Assembly: GCA_013396525.1 (NCBI GenBank)
Contig: VWYX01001302.1
Location: 124,001 to 188,000, forward strand
Length of the DNA stretch: 64,000 bases
Source: Chaetorhynchus papuensis
Taxonomy: Eukaryota; Chordata; Aves; Passeriformes; Rhipiduridae
Direction: 5' to 3'
Numbering within the stretch: the first letter of the stretch is position 1; the number at the start of each line of letters is the position of its first letter. The position numbers and the translations under genes are program-made. The notes beneath the pieces were generated by a model. That model saw nothing but the letters and a program-made list of their open reading frames with translations. It was not told the DNA's origin and ran no database searches. Positions 36,449-46,191 of this stretch are shown piece after piece.

Positions 36449-38793
36449 GTAAGATATTTTTATCTGACTTGGTTTAGCGTTAAAAAGTAGGTAAAATCTT
36501 AGAATTTACAAATTTTAGAACAACTTTGTAAGGGTTGTTACTGTTGTTACATAAATTGTGTATAGACCCTGTGTGTTTTAACATTCAGCATTTCTGTTTC
36601 AGCATGCTGATGAGTAAAGGACCAGACTGTTCATCTTCCTCATTCTTGCGAGCTGCTTTGGCCAGTGTCAAGGGTGGGAGGAGCTGGGAGATCCTTAAAA
36701 GTATCTGTGAATCACACATCAAATTTGGAAGTTGCAGGGGGCACTTCGGTGCTAGAAAAGAAATATTTTTCGGTTGTCAGAGATACCTTGCCCCTCGTAG
36801 TTTGTAATTCCCTTGGTCAGGATACACAGTTGAAAACAACACGGTAGGAAGATCAGTTTGGGCAGTGAGCTGTGTCTTTGATAACCCAGCTCTGGACACA
36901 AATACCTGCCTCCCCCAGCATCCCTGTGTTCCATACTTAAATGGCTCTATATATCCACAGAAGAGAAGGGATTCAGTGTTAGATCTCCCAGCTTTGTGCT
37001 GCACGAACTTTTCAGTTGGGTAATGCCACATGTTTGAAGCTGCCTCCAGATATAAACCCAGATAAGCTCTGCAGCCCCCAGAGGCTAGGAGGGGACAATG
37101 GCAACTGCTTGGATTTGCAGCTGCCACTTGTGTGTGTCACTGCTTCAGGCAGTGTGTCCCGGTAAAGCAGGAACATCCAGCCCAACTTGCTTGGTCTCGC
37201 TCTTCCCTTTCCGTACAATATATCCTTGCCCAATGCCTTCAAGAACCATCTTGCCTGGTCCCAGTATTCCCAGGACATCTCTACAGACTTTACACCAGAT
37301 TTTCTCCCACCACTCCATGTTCTTTTCTAGCTCTGTAAAGTTGGACTTGCTCAACTACTTTCCTTATATGACCTCAGTTGAAAAGTGGTAACGAATCAGA
37401 GCATTCTTCCCAGTTGCTGACATTAATCCTGACAGCTGTGTGTTTAACTCTTGCCTCCAGATGCTACCATTCCAGGAATGCATGGAAATCAACAAGTTTA
37501 TGTCTAATGAGAAAAACCTCGTTTTTTGACTCCAAAGCAGGCGACTCATCAGGCTCACATCATCCGAAGTTCCCTGCTGTGTAAACAGCTGAAAGAAGAT
37601 GGTGGATTTAGGCAATAATTTTACCTTAGTAAAGTGGGGGAGCAGTGAAGCCATCTTACCTCTTTTCTTCTCACAGGTGGTCACTTAGAGAAAGATACTC
37701 TGAGGAGTAGGGCCTGCCCATCTGTTCCTCAGCACCAGCTCCTGGGCTTTGGCTGGGCCCTGCCTGTTGCCCCAAGGTTCAGTTACATTTCCTCTAGGAC
37801 TGTGAGACATGCAAACAGGAATGTTCTTCAAGGTCAAAGTTAAATTGTAGAAGGGAAGAGGATATATTTAAAGATGAGTTTAAAATAGCAGATAGTATTC
37901 AAACAGACTGAAGTCCCACTGCTGAATGCTCTATGCCTTATTGTTCCTCACTGATCCCCCAAAAACATTTGATTTTTTGCTAATTCCAAAAAACCCCATA
38001 GAAACTGCTGGTGCATGGGAACTAAGAAAGCTGTTGGCATGACATTCACTAAGGAGTTTGTGACCTAGAGAACAGCATTTATTTCCTTTAATCTCTTTCA
38101 GTTGTAGTCATCACATCTGTAGCACACTAGGTAAAATTTTGCAGACCAAAGTTTTGTGTGTTCTTCCTATACTTCTTTTTGTGTTATGCTGGTTTTATTT
38201 ATTTGTTCAAGTTGATATACTTTTAATTCCATTAGCTAATTAGCAAGGTGGTTTTTTGTGTGTGTGAAGTTGTTGGTGGTTGGATGTGCAGAGCTAAAGC
38301 TGTTTAACCTTCCTGGCTCTGATTGAAAATGCAGTTTGGTTTTGAAGCATCTGAGCAGCTTTAATTTGCATTTGAAGCTTCTCCAGCATGAAGCAGCTTT
38401 TCTACTTGATAAGAGGAGCTTCGAGTAGTTTGTGTTCTGCCATGGCTGGCAGGATGAATTCCAGTGGTTGCTGCACATTTTATGCATGACCACAAAAAAA
38501 AGAGGCCATTCCGATCATGCAGTGTTTGGAATAAATTTATATGGTAAAACTGCAAAAGAGGGATTCATGAAGAATGTCATTATTTATCCATAAGTAATGC
38601 ATTTTTAATGAGGAAGTTCTTCACTCTTTAATCAGTGTTACACTTAAATTTGATGAAAAGCCTTTATTTGATAAGTACTGTATTTATTGCTCCCTTTACA
38701 ATGTTCTGTTGTTTTGCCATGAGCTTACAGACATTTCATTTTATTGCGTGACTTAATTCTACCTTGCTCAGTAATCATATTCCCTTCCCTTAG
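36449..38793 (+). other. SRGAP1: SRGAP1 intron 11
   Basis: 2.3 kb. A GC-richer part lies at about 36.85-37.75 kb. It has short open frames on both strands but no recognisable protein or repeat. The acceptor is TTCCCTTAG at 38785-38793. Confidence 0.75.
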
Positions 38794-38896
38794 GCCTCCA
38801 AATCTTCCCCCTAAGCCCCAGAAACACAGGAAGCCCAGACCCCGATCACAGTATAGTGCTAAGTTGTTTAATGGTGATTTGGAGTCGTTCATCAAG
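38794..38896 (+). CDS. SRGAP1: SRGAP1 exon 12a: proline/basic linker, alternative (residues 479-513)
   Basis: 103 nt: one base completing Arg479, then 34 codons, phase 2 to 0. It encodes PPNLPPKPQKHRKPRPRSQY and SAKLFNGDLESFIK. This is the longer SRGAP1 linker just before RhoGAP. It contains PPKPQK (P-x-x-P-x-K, a class II SH3-ligand pattern) and a polybasic run. The donor AAG|GTACTG is weak at +4/+5. It joins in frame to exon 13 at Asp514. Using exon 12a and 12b together would break the frame. Confidence 0.95.
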
Positions 38897-39404
38897 GTAC
38901 TGGCACTGGCCACCCCAGTGGCTGATCTCAACACTTCTTACTATAATGGTCAGCAGCTCACAAAAGCTGAGGCAGATCATTATGTTTAAGTCTGTCCTGG
39001 GGCTCTTCTTTCCCGGTTGATCAATATAATACTTCCTGAAGTCAAAGGGAAAGAGAGGGATTCGTTTCTCACGTTAGCCTCCCCACAGTTTTGTTAATCA
39101 AGTAGGAATAGTATTGGCAGCCTGCTTTTAAGAGGAAACTTAGCTTCATGTAGAAGATAGGATGTAGTGGTGCATCCCACAACTTACCACAATTTCCTGC
39201 TTGCTGTTTTCATGACATTCAGTGTCCAAAGTCTGTGGAGAAGCAGTATTTCCCTGGGTTTGATATCCAGATTTTGATTTCCTATGACTTTAGGAATTTA
39301 TTATATTGTGTGAAATTGTGATCACCGCTATTCTGGATCTTGTATCTTTGCTGTATTTACTATCTTCTTCTTTCTCATACTTTTATTTCTAATAATGCTT
39401 CTAG
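38897..39404 (+). other. SRGAP1: SRGAP1 intron between exons 12a and 12b
   Basis: 508 nt. The exon 12a frame stays open to a stop at 38987-38989. No other feature is seen. The acceptor before exon 12b is GCTTCTAG. Confidence 0.85.
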
Positions 39405-39438
39405 CCGAGGCCGAAGGAACTCTCACACGAGACATCAG
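39405..39438 (+). CDS. SRGAP1: SRGAP1 exon 12b: Arg-rich linker, alternative to exon 12a
   Basis: 34 nt. The first C completes AG+C, giving Ser479. Eleven codons follow: RGRRNSHTRHQ, phase 2 to 0, then donor CAG|GTATAG. The peptide resembles the linker that SRGAP2 carries at the same place (GRRNARTRNQ before DSGQ, from memory). That supports it as a real exon despite its size. It replaces exon 12a, making the protein 23 residues shorter (69 nt). This fits the 1085 and 1062 residue human isoforms that I recall. It has a GT donor with poor +4/+5 bases, as expected for a regulated exon. Confidence 0.88.
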
Positions 39439-42400
39439 GTATAGTTCTGGTGCCAAGAGAACCAGCTCTGCCTCGCTCTCGGGTTGCATTCATGCCTGGC
39501 TCAAAATCAGTTCTTTCAAAGACCTGGAGGGAGAAGTTTGCATTAAGAAATGAGTGTACAAATATAGCAGGCAAAACTAAACCAGAGCAGAGCTCTGGAG
39601 GGATTGTAGTCTTAAGTGATGGATATTTTCTTACTCATTTTCAAGCACCGGCCCATTGCAATTAGTGCCTCTGGATGCTAGCTGACACAGCTACAGGAAA
39701 GAAATCTTTAAAAAACTGTAAAAATACATTCATAAATGCAGTGAATAGAATTCTTGACTGCAAGCTCTGTGAATTGGGTTTGAATGTTACAGGGATTTTT
39801 TTTTCTTGTTCAATATAGCTAGTGGCGAACATTTTGCAGAAGAAATTCTGTGCTCAGTGGCACTGTACAGGTTTAGCTGTCTTTGAATCAAGCTTACAGA
39901 AATCCTCAGTACACTATTGTTTTTATTATTATTATTGTTATACAGGAGGTACCATGAAATGCAAAGACTTTGAGAAATCATCACATGATGAAATAGATGA
40001 GTATCACGAGCAGTTTCTTACTTAAGGGTGAAAGTAAGCAAGGAAGCAGAAATTCTCACAATGAAAGCCCCTGGACTGGAGGAGGGCAAAGCAAATTAGG
40101 AGAAATGGTACCCCATCATTTTCCTTCACAGAGACAAAGGTTATACTACATGGCAGTGTGGATGCTGCACGGCAGTGCGGGTGACAGGGCTTACTTGCAA
40201 GTGGGGAGTCCTACATAATTAGTCTTTCAAAAGGAAAGAGGTCAAAAAAGCTGGTAGCCTTGTGACAGATTTGCCAGTGTGGGAGCTACCCTAGGACAGC
40301 ATCTCTGCCCAAAGACCATGTCATTCCTGATAGGGATAAGTCATTTTGACAGGCACAAAAGGATTACAGCTAGTGAAATACAGTATCATACCAAATTGCT
40401 TTTTGTTAGAGTTTTGCATCATAAGGAATTAAAACTAGTCACAAACATACATTCACTGACTACACACATCAGATTAAATTCACAGTAGCAGTAGGGTCAC
40501 TGTTCTTGACACTCACCAACACAGATTGTTACTTCAAATTATTGTTGTTTGGTCAGATCCAAAAGGCAAAGCTGTTAGTTTAGATTATATCTGGGTATTA
40601 CTTAAGTACAAAGTTTTGAGTGGTTCTGAACAGATTCTCCGAAACCGGGTGTGAAAGTGATTTGGGTTTGGGGTTTTTTGGTAATTTCTTACTGCAAACG
40701 CTATCTTTTCCTAGGCTTTATGTTCTTTGCACGAACCAGTGTACTAACAGGAGATGTGGGTGCATGTTGTGCACGTTTTCTAATACTCTGCTTTTCTGGA
40801 GAGCCAGGCTGCTCAGTGTTGGTGAAGATGACAGTGTTCCTGGGTTTAACAACTGATGTGTTCCAAGGGGTTTTTTATTTAGCTGTTACCAAACCATGAC
40901 ACAAGTCAAAGAGGAAATGCTAATCCAGCCATTACTGGTTCTTGGCTAGCCAGTCTTTGCTAGGTTTTAAATTAAAAGACAAACAAGCCACAATTTAAAT
41001 AGCATAGTTAGTGATAACAGTCTTTTGTAAGCCCCACTAAAACAGCACGGAGTATACCTAAGATCAGGGGGTTAGGTTACCTCAGGAAGTGCAATGTTTC
41101 ATTGCTCCACTGTGTGTTATTTTTCAAACTTTTTTAGTAGCTTTTTCTATTTTAGCTTAATTCATGAACTTCCCATTAGTGTAGTTTAGCATGAAAACAA
41201 ATACTAACTTGCAAGAGGAAATGTGCATTCTGAGTTACAAGGTGCTTTTGAATTCATGGTTTTATAATTCAGACTGATTTTATACTAAACTTCCAAATGA
41301 TTTAGTCAATTCTCTGAGCACTTGCATATTGGAAGTACATTTGGAAAGAAAAATTGCAGCTTTCAAGACAAGAAAGTCTAAGATTATTTATGAAACAGTA
41401 ATTTTTGCAGCATAAGCACCAACTTCTCCAAATAATTTTTAATCATATTATTTATGTTTTTAATCTGTATTTGATGACTTGTGGTCACTAGTGTGCTTGG
41501 GTTAAAACATCCCCTTTTTAAAGTGCCAAAACAAAAGGACTCCAGCGGTGCTTTCAGAAAATAAGCAGTTTAAAAGAAAAAGACAAGTTACTCACTGAAA
41601 ATTAGTATATAGTCATCTTCTCCCCTTCCCATCGCAAATGTTTTCTATCCTTTTTTAAAACACTTCTGTGTAACTGAAAATGTAGCCACAGACCTGCTGC
41701 TCTGTCATTGCTGAGATGAGGAGCTGTGATTCCTAACTCTGCCAGTGCCGGGTGGGGAGGTATAGGCTGTGACCTCCCTTTCCCAGTAATTTTGTGCCTG
41801 GAGAAGAAGCAGCTGAACCACATGCTCAGCTCAGAGTAGCTGCAATTCAGCACCCGGTGATTCCCAGCCATTTAGAGCAGCCAGAGAGAGCATGCCAGGC
41901 CACCAGCTCCTCTTGGTAGGGCACACAACCCAGCAGAGCACATTGCAGTGCTCTCAGTCAGGAGGGAGACATTCTGGTACCCCATGCAATGTCATTCCGT
42001 GGCTCTGCTCCAAGAACGTTTCTGATAGTCCAGCAAATCCAGAAATGCCTTGTAAATTGTTTGCCATAAACACTTTTTTTACAAAAAAACCCTACTAAAC
42101 AACAAAAAACCCCCACCTTGAGGAATTAGGTGCTATGTAATCCACGTAGGATTTTCTCCACCAGGAGAAGAAAAGTCAGTTAAATTGATGCAGAGGGATC
42201 ATCTTCATCATGAATTATTATTCTTAATAATAATCTTTCTAAAAGGCAAATTCACTGCTTTAACTCATCTTGCTTCAAAAATCTAAAATGCATGCATGAG
42301 CCTAGATGTCACATACAGTGTTAGCCAGATATGGTGATAGAGGTAGAGAACTGAATTTCCTGATTAAATAATTTTAAGAACCATAATTCTTTTCTGTTCC

Positions 42401-42590
42401 TTTTCCTCCTTCCCTAAATGGAAGGAGTGATACCACTCTATTAGAAGTGGTATTATTTTTTAGCTGTTTTTTTACCAGCACTGTATGTCCATCTAGATTG
42501 ACCAAGAAAGTGCATTTTCACATTAGGCCGTAGTAGGGAGGTTTCCTCTTTCTGATCTGCAACTCACTCATTCTGCTCTTGTTTCTGCAG
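39439..42590 (+). other. SRGAP1: SRGAP1 intron 12
   Basis: 3.2 kb. It contains a short TTA/TTG trinucleotide run (39922-39937) and a 9-bp stem inverted repeat (42215-42235). No gene is seen. The acceptor is TTTCTGCAG at 42582-42590. Confidence 0.75.
39922..39937. repeat. ATT trinucleotide microsatellite
   Basis: Five consecutive TTA/ATT units in TTATTATTATTATTG form a short simple repeat. Confidence 0.8.
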
Positions 42591-42651
42591 GATTCAGGGC
42601 AAGTCATTCCTCTTATTGTGGAAAGCTGTATCAGATTTATAAATTTATATG
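42591..42651 (+). CDS. SRGAP1: SRGAP1 exon 13: start of RhoGAP domain (residues 514-534)
   Basis: 61 nt: 20 codons plus one base. It encodes DSGQVIPLIVESCIRFINLY and the first base of Gly534. It is the N-terminal helix of the RhoGAP fold (the IPLIVESCIRFINLYG block that precedes the arginine loop). Borders are CTGCAG|GAT and ATG|GTAAGC. Both exon 12a and exon 12b feed it in phase 0. Confidence 0.96.
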
Positions 42652-42813
42652 GTAAGCTCTGAAAAAAACTATGTCATTTCATTGTTGCCCCAACTTTTTC
42701 ATTTATCTTTTACGTTACTCTTTTAGCACCACAATTTTGTTTTTAAAATAGAGGTTAAAAGTATTTTAAAAAATAAATTAATTTTTCACCACTGTCTTCC
42801 ATCTTGTCTGCAG
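42652..42813 (+). other. SRGAP1: SRGAP1 intron 13 (162 nt)
   Basis: Short and AT-rich. Its length is divisible by three, but a stop occurs three codons in (TGA at 42659-42661), so retention would truncate the protein. The acceptor is GTCTGCAG. Confidence 0.9.
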
Positions 42814-42891
42814 GTCTTCAGCATCAGGGAATTTTTAGAGTGTCTGGTTCCCAGGTGGAAGTCAATGATATTAAAAATTCATTTGAGAGAG
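42814..42891 (+). CDS. SRGAP1: SRGAP1 exon 14: RhoGAP catalytic arginine loop (residues 534-560)
   Basis: 78 nt, phase 1 to 1. It encodes LQHQGIFRVSGSQVEVNDIK and NSFER between two split Gly codons. The motif GIFRVSGS carries the arginine finger, Arg542 (AGA at 42837-42839). In RhoGAPs this residue enters the GTPase active site and speeds GTP hydrolysis. The site is intact, so the protein should be catalytically competent. Borders are GCAG|GTC and AGAG|GTAATT. Confidence 0.97.
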
Positions 42892-44418
42892 GTAATTGGA
42901 TTTTCATTTATTTGACCACCTTAATATCTGACTTTTTTAAATCTTCCAAATTATAATTATTTTCTTGGCTGTTTAAACAGATTGTATGTACTGTGTGTAC
43001 TGCTCCTAAAACTTTGCACCATCATATGCTTACAGATGAAGTATAAAAATGACATGTGCATGTTTATCCCCCAGTTATGTCCTAGGAGCTTGAGGGTTTT
43101 TCTTATTTTGTTCAGACAAGACATATGACTCTTGAATCAACTGTAAACATTAGTTTTTTGTTAATGGTAAACTGCAAATAATAGTTTTTGTGTATTTTAT
43201 TTTAAAGATCCTCAGAAAAGAAACGTAGTGAGTTTAATTTGATTCAAGAGACTACTTAATGCAATTTGAAAGTCCTGTTGCTTGATGTTCTGGAATATGA
43301 GTACTTAACTTTCTGGTCCTTCTGCCAAAGTTACATCACAATCCAGGAAAATAGGGGGTAAAAAAAAGGGTCATTCCATTTCTCGTTCCCAAAGGAAACT
43401 TCAGCCCCAGAGGAGGAATTACATGAAAAATACCAGGAAGTAAAACCAGCGTTTTAAACATCAGTGGCTTGCAACACCCAGCCTAGGATTGCTCTGCTAG
43501 GGAAACCAGGATCCAGCAGTCCTCTGTCTGCGTTGAAGTAATACTTGTTACAATTTTTTTAAATCTTGCATTCCTTTTTCTTGAGTCTTAAAAGCTGGGT
43601 TTTTTTAATTTCTAGGGAAAATTAAAACATTTGCAGATCATGCTAATGACAAAACCCTTGGAGCAAGAAGTCATGTGACTAAAAGCATGAAAAAATATGC
43701 ACAGTATTTTTCTCCCCAGTATTAGTTATATATATATATCTTGTTAAACCTGATCTTGTCTTTGACAAGATACACAAAGCAGCTGTTTTCACTTGCTAAG
43801 TGAAGCCACTTCCCTCCATTCTGCAGCTTTTAAATCTGCTTATTCTTAACTGCTCCTCCTAGGTAATGTTATCCTTGAAGATCCATACATTTTAAAGTGT
43901 TTCAAAATAAAGATTAAGCCTTTAAAATTACATCAGTAAAATAGTGCAGTCGTGGCTGAGGTTTCAGGTAGGTTTTCAGCAAAATGGTTGCACATATTCC
44001 TGATGTTTTAAGTTTTTAGAATGAAGACACATTTCAATTCAATGAGTGATCTAACTCCATTTGCTTTATGTAGGGCTCCAAAGAAAAGTCTGCAAAACTA
44101 TTCAATTAAGAACATTTGGCTTTTTTATTTTACTAACTGTAAATCACAACATATCCATAAATACCTAGCTGGAAGTTCAGGACCTAAGAGATCACAAGGT
44201 TATGTAATTTTAAGGAAGCTTTATTTAGGCTGCCTTTTTTTAGTTTAATCATAGTCTGGGATTTCTAAATCAGTGTTTATTATCTTACTTGAATGCTTGC
44301 ATTGCCACCTCCCACACACTAAAAACAAAAACCGCCCAAAATGTCACTCACTTATAAAAATGTTTCATGCAAAAGTGCTCCTGCATGTGTGTTTCATTCA
44401 CTTTATTTACTTTTTAAG
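42892..44418 (+). other. SRGAP1: SRGAP1 intron 14
   Basis: 1.5 kb, AT-rich, with a short TA run near 43727-43738. No gene or dispersed repeat recognised. Confidence 0.8.
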
Positions 44419-44553
44419 GTGAAAATCCTTTGGCAGATGACCAAAGTAACCATGACATTAACTCAGTTGCTGGAGTACTGAAGCTCTATTTCCGAGGGCT
44501 GGAAAATCCTGTCTTTCCTAAGGAAAGATTTAATGATCTTATTTCTTGTATCA
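44419..44553 (+). CDS. SRGAP1: SRGAP1 exon 15: RhoGAP domain (residues 560-605)
   Basis: 135 nt, phase 1 to 1. It encodes ENPLADDQSNHDINSVAGVL, KLYFRGLENPVFPKERFNDL and ISCI, with split codons at the ends. It contains the conserved RhoGAP block VAGVLKLYFRGLENP, whose Lys and Arg stabilise the active-site fold. It has Val at residue 591, where I recall Leu in human. Borders are TTTTAAG|GTG and ATCA|GTAAGT. Confidence 0.97.
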
Positions 44554-45999
44554 GTAAGTAGAAATTTCTGGTTTTTCTCTATAGAATTTTACTTTCAGAT
44601 AACACAGTAGTAGCCTTAAAAAAGAGCTAACTTCACAGATTTTCCTGAGATGATTTGTTTGCCATGTGTAGCAGTCTGGGTCAGTTGTTAGTCATACTCA
44701 CAGCTGTGGTTGTTCCCGTTTTCCACTGGGATTAATGTACAGTACAATTCTTTGTTCAATAGGGCAGGAAGAATATCTTTTGGTGTACAAGGAATAGTTA
44801 AATTTAAACACGTTATTATTTTCCTCTGTGCACTGAGGCAGACAGAAGGGAATGAAGTCATGAACATGCAAACAGATTGTGTTACTTTGCAAGGAGGTTT
44901 TCATGCCCCACAGCTTGGGGTCAGCACTGGTGAATAAATAACTAACTGCTCAACGTTGTGTAATTCTAGACCTTTATTGTGCTCAGCTTAAAAGTGCCAA
45001 TCCAACCCAGAAAACTCTTCGGTGCAGGGATGGAGGGGAACAGCTGAGTGCTGTCTGCAGGAGAGCCTGCTCTGCCTCCCCACACACAAGCTGTAGTAGG
45101 GTGCCTTGGAGGAGCATCGCACGATCTGTGCACTGCTGGTGCTCACAGCCAGACACAGAGAGGTTGTAGGAATTTGGAAAGTTGTCAGTGGGTGAGTGAA
45201 TTGCTCTGACACGCACAAAACCTCTTCCAGTTCACTGACCCCTGCAGGTGTTGAGGGGTGAGGCCAAGCCGACCATCAGTAGACTTGCTGTTCCCTGTGG
45301 GCACAGTGGTCAGAGGAGCTACCTTTGAGGAAGAATTTCCTTTCTACCCTTCCTTTATAACTTGCCTGCTTCACCCAAATGGAGAAAGAGGCAGTTTCAC
45401 AGGTAATGAGAGCCAGTCCTTTGGAATATTAATTAGGCCAGGCTCTACAGACTGTTATTTTGGCAGAGGTCTCAGCCCAGCAGGCAGGGCCACCAAGTGA
45501 TGGGTGCACAGTGTCCCAGGCTGGTGATCAGGTGGGGTTTTCACCTCCCTACCTGGGGGACACAATGTGTGTGGTTTGCTTCCCACATAGGGAGGATTGC
45601 AGTAATTCCTCCTGGAAGTTACAAATACATGGATCACTGTGACCACATATATGTGCAATATTTTGTGTTTCATTTTTTTTGCAGGGTTTTCTGCAGCTGT
45701 TGCTATTTACAGACTTGGTGGCACTGAGGAGTCCTAAAGGACCTGAAAACCCCAGTTTAGCAGTCTGATCTCTGATGCTGAGGGGGACACTGTCTTTTCA
45801 GGAAGCATAATCCTGGTTCTGCTTCAGTTCAGCTTTAGCTAACTGTGGTGCCACAGCCCAGAAAATCTCTGCAAGTCATAGAAATTGAAATCTAAAAAAG
45901 CGTCATTTTGACTGAGTGATTTTCTGTGTGACAGGATGATGATAGAACTTTACCTAATAGTCCTGCACCAGTTTCCATAACTTCTGGATAAATTAAAGC

Positions 46000-46191
46000 C
46001 TATCTGCTGGAAAAATTTATTGATTTAGTGGCTTTGGTTGATAGAACATCTACCACATTCTTGGATAAGATGTTCAAATGATTAATCACTTTCATCGTTA
46101 AACATTTGTACCAGATTTCTTTCTCAAAGTTTCTGCTGTCAGATTCTGCCCATTTGATCTCTTTTATGTCTTCACTATTTTGACTAAGCAC
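46000..46191 (-). mobile_element. Ancient CR1-like element, C-terminal coding tail
   Basis: The minus-strand frame includes NFEKEIWYKCLTMKVINHLN and ILSKNVVDVLSTKATKSIN. This matches the end of CR1-type ORF2 proteins, whose pattern is F-x-x-R-V-V-x-H-W-N-x-L-P-x-x-V-V-x-A-x-S-x-x-x-F-K-x-x-L-D. The Trp and several consensus residues are replaced. It is a diverged fragment, antisense to SRGAP1, with uncertain ends. Confidence 0.6.

Noticed and set aside
44950..45220. Possible 3' end of a processed gene on the minus strand (CACAATAAAGG near 44970)
   Set aside because: Only a polyadenylation-like hexamer and an unassignable 77-codon frame support it. No poly(A) remnant or parent gene is recognisable.
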